NCBI RefSeq assembly: GCF_042186555.1
Contig: NC_133334.1
Location: 210,989,332-211,053,331, forward strand
Source: Aquarana catesbeiana
Taxonomy: Eukaryota > Chordata > Amphibia > Anura > Ranidae
Direction: 5' to 3'
DNA: 64,000 nt
This document shows, one piece after another, positions 1 through 12,589 of this stretch (the first letter of the stretch is position 1; each line of letters opens with the position of its first letter). Both the position numbers and the translations under genes were made by a program. The notes beneath the pieces are model-generated. The model was given only the letters and a program-made list of their open reading frames with translations. It was not told the DNA's origin and did no database searches.

Positions 1-274
1 AGAATAACTATGTAACCATAGATACACTTTAAATTATTCATGTTTTTGAATGATAATTGATAACTGATTAATTTATCAAAGGAGCCACTTGTACATCTTA
101 TAGAGTTAGCATGTGTTATGTAGCCTGATAGATATATTGTTTACAGGTGTGTCACATGGTCAAGAAGCTGGTAATTTGCAGAAACTGAAATGCTTTGCTT
201 TGTTGTGTTATATGGAGTCATCAGGGAGGTAGTCACAAGTTGGAGTATTATTGTTTCATGGTCATGCCACATGG
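1..274. other. No feature seen
   Basis: AT-rich, apparently single-copy sequence; no exon, RNA gene or repeat recognised. Confidence 0.5.
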
Positions 275-1248
275 TTAACCACTTGCCGACCGCTACACCC
301 CGATATACGTCGGCACAATGGCAGCGGTGGGCAAATGGGCGTACCTGTACATCCCCTTTAAGAGGTGGGGATAGCAGGTGCCGGCACGCCGCATACAGTG
401 TTACCGTGCCCGCAGGACTGGTGGACACGATGTCTCCCGGCGATCATGTCACGGAGCCTCAGAATGGGGAAGTGCCTATGTAAACAAGGAATTTCCCCGT
501 TCTGGCTTGTGTCATGACAGAGATCACTGCTCTCTGTCATTGGGAGCAGTGATCGCTTTCATGTGATTAGTAGCCCATCCCCCCACAGTTAGAATCACTC
601 CCTAGGACACACTTAACCCCTTCATCGCCCCCTAGTGGTTAACCCCTTCACTGCCAGTGTCATTTACACAGTAATCAGTGCAGCACTAATCGCTGTATAA
701 ATGACAATGGTCCCAAAATAGTGTCAAAAGTGTCCGTTGTGTCCGCCATAATGTCACTGACCCGAAAAAAAAAATTGCAGATCGCTGCCTTTTCTAATAA
801 AAAAAAAAAAAATTATAATAAAAATGCCATAAAACCAACCCCTATTTTGTAGACACTATAACTTTTGCGCAAACCAAACAATATACGCTTATTGCAATTT
901 TTTTTACCAAAACTATGTAGAAGAATACATATTGGCCTAAACTGAGGAAAAAAAGTTTTTTTTATATATTTTTGGGGGATGTTTATTATAGCAAAAAGTA
1001 AAAAATATTGCATTTTTTAAAAAAATTGTCGCTCTTTTTTTTGTTTATAGCGCAAAAAAATAAAAACCGCAGAGGTGATCAAATACCACGAAAAGAAAGC
1101 TCTATTTGTGGGAAAAAAAGGATGTCAATTGTGTTTGGGTGCAACGTCGCACGACCGCGCATTTGTCAGTTAAAGTGACGCAGTGCTGAATCGCAAAAAG
1201 TGCTCTGGTCAGGAAGGGCATAAAATGTTCCGGAGCTGAAGCGGTTAA
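275..1248 (+). mobile_element. TTAA-flanked non-autonomous DNA element (family T), copy A
   Basis: The copy begins TTAACCACTTGCCGACCGC and ends GGAGCTGAAGCGGTTAA. TTAA at both ends and short TIRs (TTAACCRCTT) suggest mobilisation by a piggyBac- or Kolobok-type transposase (both use TTAA targets); no transposase is encoded. The interior includes ATTAATCGCTGTATAAATGAC-like and CTATTTTGTAGACACTATAA blocks shared by all copies. Confidence 0.8.
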
Positions 1249-1674
1249 AGAAGATTTCAAGGGATTATGAGAAATGGATTAAAATAAGATGCTTATTGCA
1301 GAGATCAAATTGGCCTTTTTAAGGAGGAGTTGACAAGTTTGGTATTCTATATGACATTTTTCTGTCGGAGAGCCATACATTTTTTTTATTTTTTACTTCT
1401 TTCTAATTTGTAAAAGCAGTTTCTTCATTTATCAAATTGTCAGTGCTAGGATCGGTCTTTATTTACCTTCAGTTACTAATGATAATTAAAAGGAAACTGT
1501 TAGGATTAAAATATGGCTGCTATTTTAAAAACTGACTTGTCAATTTCCTGACCTCACACAATGATTTGCTAAAGGAGAAAGCTGTTTATGTAGCAAAGTG
1601 AATGTTCACTGAGCTTGGTAAATAAGGTGAAGATGTGATCAAATCAATCATGTGCAAACAAACATTCACTGTAA

Positions 1675-2025
1675 GGCCCCTTTCACACGAGGCAGACTCC
1701 GCTTCCACGGAGCCGGCGGATGACAGGTCCCTCTCTGCTCACTGAGCGGGGAGGGGCTTGTCAGGCGCCGCTGCTGCCTATGGAGGGATCGGATGAAAAC
1801 GGACAGCATGTCCGTTTTCATGAGATCTCACCCGATCCGATCCACCAGCGACGGATCCGGAAGTAGGGCCATCCATCTGCTTTTAGCGGATTGGACAGGG
1901 TCGAATGTCAGCGGACATGTCTCCGCTGACATCCGTCGCTCCATAGGCTAACATGGAGCTCCCGTTCAGGTCCGCCGTCAAAACTGACAGGCGGACCTGA
2001 ACAGTCCAATCGTGTGAAAGGGGCC
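1675..2025. mobile_element. TAA-flanked MITE (Harbinger-like), GGCCCC family
   Basis: Ends GGCCCCTTTCACACG / CGTGTGAAAGGGGCC, flanked by TAA (1672-1674, 2026-2028). A 3-bp TAA duplication is typical of PIF/Harbinger. The interior is rich in GGATC/CGGAT palindromes. Confidence 0.75.
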
Positions 2026-2146
2026 TAAGTTGACATACACTTTGCAAAGTGTACAATCCCTCTACAAGGTAAACAGTCTTTGCTTCTTTTGTAAATTAAC
2101 TGCAATGTCTCCCGTTTTTAAGTGTGCTTTTTGTGGGTTCAGGTAG

Positions 2147-2581
2147 TTAAAGTGGTTGTAAACCCACAAAAAAACAAAAAACTGCAAGACAAAGGCATAA
2201 TGAGCTAGTATGCATAGCATACTAGCTCATTATGAATTACTTACTTTATATCGAAGCCCCGGCATCGGTCCTCGTACCCCGCTCCGGCCGGCAACATCAT
2301 TCCTTGAGTTACTTCCGGGTATCGCGGGCTCCGGCTGTGATTGGCCGGAGCCGCGATGACGTCACTCCCGTGCATACGCGAGGGAGCCGCCGGTAACAGC
2401 ACACTAACTGAAGCAACGGCACTTCAGTGCGCATGTGCCGATGACATTGGCACATGCAGAAACATGGGGATATCTCCTAAACTGTGCAGGTTTAGGAGAT
2501 ATCCAGGGTAGCTACAGGTAAGCCTTATTATAGGCTTACCTGTAGCAAAAAGTGGTTGTAAAGGGTTTACAACCACTTTAA
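2147..2581. mobile_element. TTAA-flanked MITE, AAAGTGGTTGTAAACCC family
   Basis: Inverted ends AAAGTGGTTGTAAACCC and GGGTTTACAACCACTTT within TTAA (2147-2150, 2578-2581). An inner palindrome ATGAGCTAGTATGCATAGCA/TACTAGCTCAT lies at 2200-2235. It is nearly the same as the copy at 63142. Confidence 0.78.
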
Positions 2582-3085
2582 CTGTCATTAAGGTGGAGCC
2601 CACACGCCAGCTATGCATCAGAGTGGGGAAAACCAAATATTGGGGGGGAGTATACAGTACATCTTTTGCACAGTCATATCTACAGTTTCTTAAAGAAGCC
2701 TAGCCACGCTTGGTACGATATATTGATAGATAGATAGATAGATAGCTACTCTGGAAAATGATCATTAAAGTGATATAAAAGTCTTTTTTGTTTAAAAAAA
2801 AAAAAAAAAAAAGAGAGGTTACACTTTCCCTTACCTCATCTTTGGGATTCCCCCCGCCGCTCATTTTTAGGAGACATGATTCATGTCAGCTGATGCTTCT
2901 TATGAACAGCAATCTTAAAATGTTAGAGTATCTTTTATTATTCAAAGTAGCGCTAAACCACACATCCAAACAATCACATTAGATGTGCAAACTACTGGCT
3001 CCAATTAGCTTTTTTTAATGTTATTAGTCTATGAGCTCACTTACTTTTCCCGCAGAGCTGTGATTGTTAGTGGATGTGTTCAGTA

Positions 3086-3600
3086 TCCACTTCAGCTACA
3101 GAAGATTTACCCTCCTTCCTGACCAGGCTATTTTTTGCTTTTTGGCACCGCTTTACTTTAACTGACAATTGCACAGTCATGCAACACTGTACCCAAATGA
3201 GATTTATATCCTTTTTGACATAAATAGAGCTTCCTTTTGTTGGTATTTGATCACCACTGGACTTTTTATTTTTTGCGCTATAAACGAAAAAAGATTGATA
3301 ATTTTGAAAAAAAAACAAAACAATAATTTTTACCTTCTCTAATAAAACTTATTCAATAAAATTAAAAAAATCTAATTTCTTCATAAATTTAGTACAATAT
3401 GTATTCTGCTACATATTTTTGGTAAATAAAAATCCCGATAAGCATATATTGATTGGCTTGCGTGAAAGTTATATCATCTACAAACTATGGTGTAACTAAT
3501 GGCGGCGATCAGCGACTTATAGCAGGACTGCGATAGTATGGCGGGCAATCTGACACTAACTGACACTTTGTGGGTCATTTACTATAGCGCCAATAAATGA
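3086..3600 (-). mobile_element. Fragment of TTAA family T
   Basis: Minus-orientation fragment resembling copies B and C (CCTTCCTGACCAGGC, GCACAGTCATGCAACACTGT, ACATATTTTTGGTAAATAAA). No flanking TTAA is clear at either edge. Confidence 0.65.
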
Positions 3601-3713
3601 TCCTGTAGTCTCAGAAAATAGTGGTCAATTAAGACTTCAACTCTCAGAAACTGGGCGCTAATGCAAATGGAAAGCAGCGCTATTGCCGGGGAACATGCCT
3701 GTCAGATCACATA

Positions 3714-5070
3714 CAGTGCCTTGCAAAAGTATTCACCCCCCTTGGCTTTTTACCTATTTTGTTACATTACAGCCTTTGGTTCGATGTTTTTTTAATCTGA
3801 ATTATATGTGATGCATCAGAACACAATAGTCTAAGTTGGTGAAGTAAAATTAGAAAACACCTAAGCAAGAGGCACCACTAACCAAACACTGCCATGAAGA
3901 CCAAGGAACTCTCCAAACAAGTAAGGGACAATGTTGTTGAGAAGTACAAGTCAGGGTTAGGTTATAAAAATAAAAATATCCAAATCTTTGATGATCCCTA
4001 GGCGCACCATCAAATCTGTCAGAACCAAATGGAAAGAACATGGCACAACAGCAAACCTGCCAAGAGACGGCCACACACCAAAACTCATGGACCGGGCAAG
4101 GAGGGCATTTATCAGAGAGGCAGCACAGAGACTTAAGGTAACCCTGGAGGAGCTGCAGAGTTCCACAGCAGAGACTGGAGTATCTGTACATAGGACGACA
4201 ATAAGCTGTACGCTCCATAGAGTTGGGCGTTATGGCAGAGTGGCCAGAAGAAAGCCATTACTTTCAGCAAAAAACAAAATGGCACGTTTTGAGTTTGCGA
4301 AAAGACATGTGGGAGACTCCCAAAATGTATGTCTGATGAGACAAAAATTGAACTTTTTGGCCATCAAAGAAAACGCTATGTCTGGCGCAAACCCAACACA
4401 TCACATCACCCAAAGAACACCATCTCCACAGTGAAACATGGTGGTGGCAGCATAATGCTGTGGGGATGTTTTTCAGCAGTCGGGACTGGGAAACTGGTCA
4501 GAGTTGAGGGAAAGATGGATGGTGCTAAATACAGGGATATTCTTAAACAAAACCTGTACCACTCTATGTGTGATTTGAGGCTAGGACGGAGGTTCACCTT
4601 CCAGCAGGAAAATGACCCCAAGCACACTGCTAAAGCAACACTTGAGTGGTTTAAGGGAAACATGTAAATGTGTTGGAATGGCCTAGTCAAAGATTGCTGT
4701 TCACAAGCGCAAACCATCCAATTTGAAGAAGCTGGAGCAATTTTGCAAGGAGGAATGGGCAAAAATCCCGGTGGTAAGATGTGGCAAGCGCATAAAGACT
4801 TATCCAAAGCGACTTGGAGCTGTGATAGCCGCAAAATGTGGCTCTACAAAGTATTGACTTTAGGGGGGTGAATAGTTATGCACATTGACCTTTTCTGTTA
4901 TTTTGTCCTATATGTTGTTTGCTTCACAATAAAAAAAAAATCTTCAAAGTTGTGGGCATGTTCTGTAAATTAAATGATGCAAATCCTCAAACAATCCATG
5001 TTAATTCCAGGTTGTGAGGCAACAAAACATGAAAAATGCCAAGGGGGATGAATACTTTTGCAAGGCACTG
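3714..5070 (+). mobile_element. Tc1-like transposon, dead copy
   Basis: A 1357-bp element with inverted ends CAGTGCCTTGCAAAAGTATT and its complement, flanked by TA (3712-3713, 5071-5072). It carries a decayed Tc1-type transposase on the + strand starting near 3894. The ends differ slightly from those of the 41668 copy, but both belong to the CAGTGCCTTG family. Confidence 0.92.
3894..4850 (+). pseudogene. Tc1-type transposase pseudogene
   Basis: It starts MKTKELSKQVRDNVVEKYKS and soon meets a stop near 4000. A helix-turn-helix block in another frame follows (3988-4434: RRTIKSVRTKWKEHGTTANL), then SDETKIELFGHQRKRYVW in the 4329-4667 frame, with HGGGSIMLWGCFSA and FQQENDPKHTA. The second catalytic Asp (first D of DNDPKH in relatives) is Glu here. 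The segment that should carry NPIENLW with the catalytic Glu is deleted near 4690. So at least one stop, one frameshift, one catalytic substitution and one deletion are visible. Confidence 0.88.
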
Positions 5071-5292
5071 TATGTGGGAATAGTGGAAGTCAATGGGGCT
5101 GGAACCTGCAAAATCCAAAGTTCTCACCGAAGGCTTATATGCAAGTTCTTTGCCTTAAAAAGTGTATGGACTCCTGGGTCCTGCCCCAGGGCACATGTAT
5201 CAATTGGAAAAAAATGTTTTTAAAACTGACATTTTTTCAGGAGCAGTGATTTTAATAATGCTAAAGGGAAACAATAAAAATGTAAAATTTCT

Positions 5293-6276
5293 TTAACCAC
5301 TTCCATACAGGGCATTTTCACCCCTTCCTGCCCAAGCCAATTTTCAGCTTTCAGCGCTGTCACACTTTGAATAACAATTGCACGGTCATACAACACTGTA
5401 CCCAAATGAAATTTTTATCATTTTTTTCCCCCACTAATAGAGCTTTCTTTTGGTGGTATTTGATCATCTCTGCGGTTTTTATTTCTTGTGCTATAAACAA
5501 AACAAGAGTGACAAGTTTGAAAAAAACAATATTTTTTACTTTTTGCTATAATAAATATCCAAATTTTTTTTTTTTTAAACAAATTTTTTCCTCAGTTTAG
5601 GCCGATACGTATTCTTCTACATATTTTTGGTAAAAAATATCGCAATAAGCGTATATTTATTGGTTTGCGCAAAAGTTATAGCGTCTACAAAATAAGGGGA
5701 TAGATTTATAGCATTTTTATTATTATTTTTTTTTTTACTAGTAATGGCGGCGATCTGCGATTTTTATCGTGACTGCGATATTGTGGCAGACACATCGGAC
5801 AATTTTGACACATTTTTGGGACCATTCACATTTATACAGCGATCCGTGCTATAAAAATGCAATGATTACTGCATAAATGTGACTGGCAATGAAGGGGGTT
5901 AACCAGGAGGGGGCGCTATAGGGTTAATTGTGTTGCTAGGGAGTGATTCTAACTGTGGGGGGAGGGGATTCACAAGGGGAGGAGACTGATCGGTGTTCCT
6001 CTGTACAAGGAACACACCATAGGTCTCCTCCCATCTGACAGGACGTGGATCTGTGTGTTTACACACACAGATCCACGGTCCTGCTCGGTTACCGGGCAAT
6101 CGCGGGTGCCCGGCGGACATCGCGGCCGCCGGGCACGCGCACCGGGACCGGAGCGATGCGGCGGGCGCGCGTATGCCCCCTGGGCTGCCTGGAAGGCTGC
6201 GCTGTCATATGAGGGCGGCCCAGAACAACAGCTGCACCGTCCCGTCGTCATATGACGGCGGGCAGCAAGTGGTTAA
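5293..6276 (-). mobile_element. TTAA-flanked element (family T), copy B
   Basis: This is a minus-orientation copy of the family at 275, bounded by TTAA at 5293-5296 and 6273-6276. A near-perfect palindrome GTGGATCTGTGTGT...ACACACAGATCCAC lies at about 6043-6078 and is shared with the copy at 26101. Confidence 0.8.
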
Positions 6277-6332
6277 ATATCGTGCCTGGGGGGTGTCCGT
6301 AGTATGCCTGTAAAGTAGCGCATCTTTCCCGT

Positions 6333-6366
<34 letters not shown>

Positions 6367-8202
6367 GTACCGCAGCAAAATGAAATTTCTAAAGGAAAAA
6401 AATGTCATTCTAAAATTGCTTGCGGCTGTAATGAATTGCCGATTCCCGGCAATATAGAGTAAAAATCCATGAGAAAAATGGCATAGGATCCCCCCACCAG
6501 TCCATACCAAATCCTTTGAGTCTGGTATGGATATTAAGGGGAACTCCACGCCAAAATTAAAAAAAAAAATGGTGTAGGGTCCCCCCCAAAATCCATACCA
6601 GACCCTTATCCGAGCAATCTGGCAGGTCAGGAATATATGGTGCAACATTTAGCAAAACCGTTAGCAATTGGGTTTTAAGGGCCCTGCTCATAGGAGCTTA
6701 CAATCTAAAATTTGTCTAAACCTTAGAGTGGACACAGCTTTACTTTCAGTGTATAATGGTTAACATTTCATACTACAACTACTTACCCACCAGCCCACAT
6801 CATTTTTATTTGCAAGATTATAGAAACCTACTTAACAGTCATTATTCTTACAGAAGCTGCATTTCTGTGTACATGATTAAGCAATGAGATCAAAAAGTAG
6901 AAGGTCAGCACATGCTCCCAAACCATGTTTGCATGGTCAGACAGGAACAATACACACACAACATTGACAGCATGGCCACATTAACCCACTTTTGATGGAA
7001 AAAATGCACAAGAATTTCAGCAAACAGTCCTAGTTGGGCGTTTGTCAATATGCACAATATCATTCCTTCTCCCCCACAAATCAAAGCAAAAACCTGGCCT
7101 TCTCAGACCAAACGAACCCCCCACTACTGCAGCCCTTTATATAAGAGGTTGTATTGTTAGCTCACTGACATACGCCCACCAGTATCTTTCAATCTGTCTC
7201 TTCATGTATGTCTAAAGTGATTGCACCTGATGAGCAGGAAAACATAATACTATTTGCAACTGTGTTAGCCGTTGGCTATGTGCATCAAATCTCCAACTAC
7301 AAGCCAAAGGTCGAAGTCCATTTGCATGCACATAAACAAAGCAACAGTTTTCTAAGCATATGTACCTGTGCAGTGTAAACCCTACAATTTTAAATGTCCA
7401 AGTCCCTGGGCATGATTAGTGCTAATAAACTGCATTCATGTGAAAAAACACCTGGCAGTGAACGCCCCCCCCCCCCCCATTTTACTTACCTGAGCCCTGG
7501 AACTTGACCCGGTGGAGACATGCTGTCTCTCTCCCCGGGGTTCTCGGCTCTTGATTGGATAGATTGATAGCAGCGCAGCCATTGGCTCCCGCTGCTCTCA
7601 ATCAAATCCAATGATGCGAGTGCTGGGGGGCGGGGCCGAGTCATACATTCGGCGGCTATGGATGCCAAATGCTGGACTCGGGAGTGCGCCCGCAAGGTAA
7701 CCCCCTAGGGAAAGCGCTTCTCCTAGGGGGTTATCTGATGTGGGGAGGAGCCACGAGATCCGCCGGGGGACCCCAGAAGACGAGGTTTGGGGCCACTCTG
7801 GGCAAAATGAGCTGCACAGTGGAGGTAAGTATGATATGTTTGTTATTTAAAAAATTAAAAAAAACGAACCCTTACAATCACTTTAACATCAGTCCCTGGC
7901 TGCAATGAGCTTCCAATCTAAAGTCCAAAACTAACTTTCTTACATTAGAGACTATTTCGACAGGAGACAAATTAAATACCAGCATGTCTTTGGATTGTGG
8001 TGAGAAACTCACACAGGGAGAACATATAAACTTTAACACAAGCATTAGCATGTTGGGGAATTGAACCAGCAACCTCAGTGCTGCTAGACGGAATTGCTAC
8101 CCATTTAGCCAGCGGGCAACTTCACACATGTTGTCTGCATCTCTGTGGTGTGAACCAGCCCTAAGTTCATAGCCATGTTCAGTGTCACAAGCAATATACA
8201 AT
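6277..8202. other. Non-coding; repeats of unclear type
   Basis: It contains a T29 run (6335-6363), a GGGCCCTGCTCATAGGAGCT repeat at 6679 also found at 44027, a C13 run (7466-7478) and a MITE-like block ending near 7890. 7895-8160 resembles a common vertebrate interspersed repeat (ACACAGGGAGAACATA). No exon seen. Confidence 0.45.
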
Positions 8203-9126
8203 ATACTGTCCGAAGTATTGGGACGTCTGCCTTTATACGCACATGAACTGTAATGGCATCCCAGTCTTAGTCTGTAGGGTTCAAAATTAATTTGGCCCAC
8301 CCTTTGTAGCTATAACAGCTTCCGTTGTTCTGGGAAGGCTGTCCACAAGATTTAGGAGTGTGTCTATGGGAATGTTTGACCATTCTTCCATAAGTACATT
8401 TGTGGGGTCAGGCACTGATGGTTGGATAAGAAGGCCTGGCTTACAGTCTCTGCTCTAATTCATCCCCAAGGTGTTCTGTTGTGTTGAGGTCAGTACTCTG
8501 TGCAGGCCAGTTAAGTTCCTCCACCTAAAAACTCACTCATCCATGTCTTTATGGATCTTGCTTTGTGCACTGGTCCAAATCATTTGGTGGAGGGGGGATT
8601 TTGATGTGGGGTTGTTTTTCAGGGGTTGGGCTTGGCTTCTTAGATCCAGTGAAGGGAACTCTTAAGGCATCAGCATAATAAGACATTTTGGACAATTTCA
8701 TGTTCCCAACTTTGTGGGAACACTTTGGGGATGGCCCTTCCTAATCCAACATGACTGCCAGTGCACAAATCAAGGTCCATAAAGCTGGATGAGCGAGTTT
8801 GGCGTGGAGGAACTTGACTGGCCTGCACAGAGTCCTGACCCCAACCCGATAGAACACCTTTTGACTGAATTAGAGCAGAGACTGCGAGCCAGGCCTTCTC
8901 ATCCAACATCAGTGCCTGGCCTCAAAAATGCACTTCTGGAAGAATGGTCAAACATTCCCACAGACACACTAAACCTTGTGGACAGCCTTTCTAGCCTTCA
9001 CAGAAGCTGTTCTAGATGGAAAGGTTGGGCCAAATCAATTTTTAACCCTACGGGCTAAGACTGGGTTGCAATTAAAGTTCATTTGTGTGTAAAGGCAGGT
9101 GTCTCAATACTTTTGGCTAGCTAGTG
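8203..9126. mobile_element. Tc1-derived long foldback (hairpin) element
   Basis: The left arm (8213-8573) and right arm (about 8757-9118) are inverted copies of the 3' part of a Tc1-like transposase plus its TIR, around a ~180-bp loop. The right arm reads, in frame 8789-9058, EELDWPAQSPDPNPIEHLL and ALLEEWSNIPTDTLNLVDSL, the transposase C-terminus with catalytic Glu. The left arm encodes the same on the minus strand in decayed form. Ends: CAAAAGTATTGAGAC-like on the right, CGAAGTATTGGGAC on the left. It has no N-terminal part and no first or second Asp. Confidence 0.85.
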
Positions 9127-9901
9127 TATCTGGCAAGATTTACAAGGATGGTGGAACCCTCCTACACATAAATACTACATTTAGACATAGTTTTAGAACC
9201 TAGAAGATGAGACCACTTCTCTACATTGAAGCGGCATGTTTGAGATTTGAACCCAGACGCTCAGAGATGCTAAGCAGAAGTTCTAACCTCAAAGCCACAG
9301 AGCTGCCACATGTAAAAACCCCCTACACTTAAATACTGCATTTCTTTGGACATACAGGTGATGGAATTACATTACTCAAGAGTTATTCTTCTTGATTTAT
9401 TCTGTGATATTTGGTGGTTCTTTGTGGGTGAGTGCAGAATAGTGACATTACTCTCAAATTTTTGGGAATTCCATTTTGATTTCTGATGTTGGTACACATA
9501 TCACATTTTTCGGGCTCAAATTATAATTATTTGGAAATAATAAAATGCACGAAAAATTGTTACTCATTTTAAATTTGCATCAGCAATGGTATTGTGTTTG
9601 GTTTGTAAAGACACCTGTGTCAGTTTGGGTAAAGACTGTTGTAATATGGAGAGTAACAATTGAAAGTGACAGAGAAAAATATATTTTATCAAAACGTTTC
9701 ACATTCTAGCATTCTTAAAAACAAAATAGTTGAAGTAGAAGCAACAATGTTGCAAAGGAAAATTTATTTCAGAGAAAGATACATTTTATCTCAACATTAA
9801 AAGGATTTATTTAGGGAAGTTACAATTGTACCATTAGAATCAATGGCTAAAACTTGCACTGGACTATAATAGTGTTGATTTTCACTCCCAAAAAATGCTC
9901 T
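9127..9901. other. AT-rich non-coding
   Basis: Includes a short repeat piece with TTTGAACCCAGACGCTCAGA (9249) related to the 7895 repeat. Nothing else recognised. Confidence 0.45.
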
Positions 9902-10859
9902 TTAACCACCTCAATACTGGGCACTTTCGCCCCCTTCCTTCCCAGACCAATTTTCTGCTTTCAGCGCTCTCACATTTTTAATGACAATTGCGCGGTCATG
10001 CAATGCTCTACCCAAATTAAATTTTTATCATTTTGTTCACACAAATAGAGCTTTCTTTTGGTGGTATTTATTCACGACTCCGTTTTTTATATTTTGCGAT
10101 ATAAGCGGAAAAAGAGCGGAAATTTGGGGGAAAAAAACAATATTTTCTTCTTTCTATTTTAAAAGAAATCCAATAAAATCAAATATTGTCATAAATTTAA
10201 GCCAAAACGTATTCTGCTACATGTTTTTGGTAAAAAAATCCCGTTAAATGTATAATAATTGGTTTGTGTGATTACGGACACATGTGCGCAAATGATCATG
10301 TACAGATGTGCGCAGGTGACATGTGTGCAGATAATCATTGGGGCATGTGATTTTACTGGGACATATGTGGGGGACAGGTGTTTTTACTATGTGGGGACAT
10401 GTGTTTTGGGGACGTGTTTTGGGGACATTGTGTGTTTACTTTGTGTTTACTTTGTGTTTTTACATGTCTGGAGGTCACTAGGTTGGTGATCAGTGAGTAA
10501 AAAGCTGTAAAAAACAGCTCATACTCACTGATCACCAGCCGGCTGCAGCGATCCGCTCTCCTCTCCTCACTGACAACTTCTGTGTGAGGAGAGGAGAGCC
10601 GATTGCCTAGCAACTGGCTCTGTGCTTACATCACATGACGGCTGTGATTCGACACGGCCGTCATGTGATCAGGAGGGCCAATCGCAGAGCCCTCCTACCG
10701 ATCGGAGATGCGCCGTGTCCGGATGACACGAGCGCATCGGGATCGCGCCGCTGCGCACGCGATCCCGCTCCTTCTGAGGGACGTCCCTGAACGTTCACTC
10801 AGAAGGAGAGATGGCCCACCCGGCCGTTTATGTGCAGTGGCCAGGTGGGAAGTGGTTAA
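9902..10859 (-). mobile_element. TTAA-flanked element (family T), copy C
   Basis: Bounded by TTAA at 9902-9905 and 10856-10859. The 5' portion matches copies A and B on the minus strand (GCACTTTCGCCCCCTTCC...). The 10260-10480 part is a GT-rich ACATGTG...GGGGACA region not seen in other copies, so the interior has been replaced or has diverged. Confidence 0.75.
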
Positions 10860-12482
10860 AGTGGTTGTAAACCCTTACAGACCACTTTAACCTACAGGTA
10901 AGCCTAGATTAAGGCTTACCTGTAGGTGCAAGAAATATCTCCTTAACCTACACGGTTAAGGAGATATTTTCCTAAAAATGGGCACCGATGTCTACGGCGC
11001 ATGCGCGCTGTAGACAACTGCGCAGGTGCACTGAGCGAGCTGTTGGTGGAGGCGATCATGATGTCACTGACGGCTCCTGTTGATTTTAATGGGCAGGAGC
11101 GGTGTATACACCACTCCGAAGATGCTGCTAGCAGGTCTTTTTTTCCCGTCCTGCTAGCGCACTGCTCCAGTGTGAAAGCCCCGAGAGACAGCAGCGGCTG
11201 TTTCGGGTCGGTTTGCAGGCGCTATTATTAGCGCAGTAGCGCCTGCAAACCGCCCCGGTGTGAAAGGGGCCTTTAGGCAATTATATCATGCTCTAAACAT
11301 TATTTCCATGTGCACTACTCCAGGTTTTAGCAGAGTAATGCCCTGTACACACGGTCGGACATTGATCGGACATTCCGACAACAAAATCCATGGATTTTTT
11401 CCAACGGATGTTGGCTCAAACTTGACTTGCATACACAGGGTCACACAAAATTGTCGGAAAATCCGATTGTTCTGAACGTGGTGACATAAAACACGTACAT
11501 CGGGTCTATAAACGGGGCAGTAGCCAATAGCTTTCGTTTTTCTTAATTTATTCTGAGCATGCATGGCACTTTGTAGGTCGGATTTGTGTACACACGATCG
11601 GAATTTCCGACAACGGATTTTTTTGTCGGAAAATTTTATAGCAAGCTCTCAAACTTTGTGTGTCGGAGATTACTATGGAAAATGTGTGATGGAGCCTACA
11701 CACGGTCGGAATTTCCGACAACAAGGTCCTATCACACATTTTCCATCGGAAAATCCTATCATGTGTACAGGACATAAGAGTTTGGGCGCTATTTGTTTTC
11801 AGGGAACTTTAGTATATTTGATTTTGGGAGTATTTTTTTTTTTACCAGAGCTATAGTGAATACCGTTTTAGCAATAATTAGCGCTAATTTGCGGTAATTA
11901 GCGCTAATTAGCGCCGCAGCGCTATAGTCATTGACACTAATACAGTGATAAGTGCTTAAAATATACGCCAACACTGTCCTAATGACACTGGCTGGGAAGG
12001 GGTCAACATCTAGATCGATCAAAGGGTTAAATGTGTTCCTAACCAGTGTTTGTGTGTACTGTGTCAAGTGTCAGAAAAAGGCTTAGTCTTTAAGTGGTTA
12101 AACTGACCTAATTTACAGACCGAAGTTCATCCCTTTGATCTAAAATAACCAAATGATACAATGTTTCATTTTTATCTCTCAGTGCTGTGATAAACGTTGC
12201 CAGCTTTTTTTTTTTTTTTTTTTTGACAGTTGTGAGCAGAGAACTTCTCGGCACCTTTTTACGTGAATTTGTGGAAATGCCGGATTAAGATCGTGAGGGG
12301 GGGTTAAATTGAGATTGTAATTTTTTTTTTTTTTTTAATGATTAATCATGCAGCTCTACTGTACAGTGAAGAATCTGTATGATTGTTATTTAGATATCTT
12401 TACTTACACCAGCTCAGATGTGGATATGTCCAATCGACCCTGCCCTATGAAAGTTTGACTTTGTATAAAAGACCAGGAGTGT
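10860..12482. other. Non-coding, repeat-derived
   Basis: 10860-11000 is an AAAGTGGTTGTAAACCC-type MITE piece; 11150-11270 is a MITE end (GGTGTGAAAGGGGCC). The MITE at 11342 follows. 11870-12103 is a TTAA-type fragment ending AAGTGGTTAA. No exon seen. Confidence 0.5.
11342..11780. mobile_element. MITE with CCCTGTACACACGGTCGGA ends
   Basis: Starts CCCTGTACACACGGTCGGAC; the right end near 11760-11775 (TCATGTGTACAGGACATAAG) is the worn complement. Internal ACACACGATCGGAATTTCCG / ACACGGTCGGAATTTCCGAC blocks show partial internal duplication. Confidence 0.65.
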
Positions 12483-12589
12483 AATTTAACTTAATTATTC
12501 AAAGAAAAAGGTCAGCGCAAAAAACCATCAGATAAAACAAGCTGCTGGACACTAAAGGCAAATATATAAGTCCTTTCAAGTGATAGAGT

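Noticed and set aside
7226..7250. CTGATGAGCAGGAAAAC resembling a hammerhead core
   Set aside because: There is no room for stem II between CTGATGAG and GAAA, and no flanking stem I pairing.
7466..7478. Homopolymer runs (C13 here, T29 at 6335, G17 at 23813) as possible signals
   Set aside because: Common in repeat-rich intron DNA; no associated structure.
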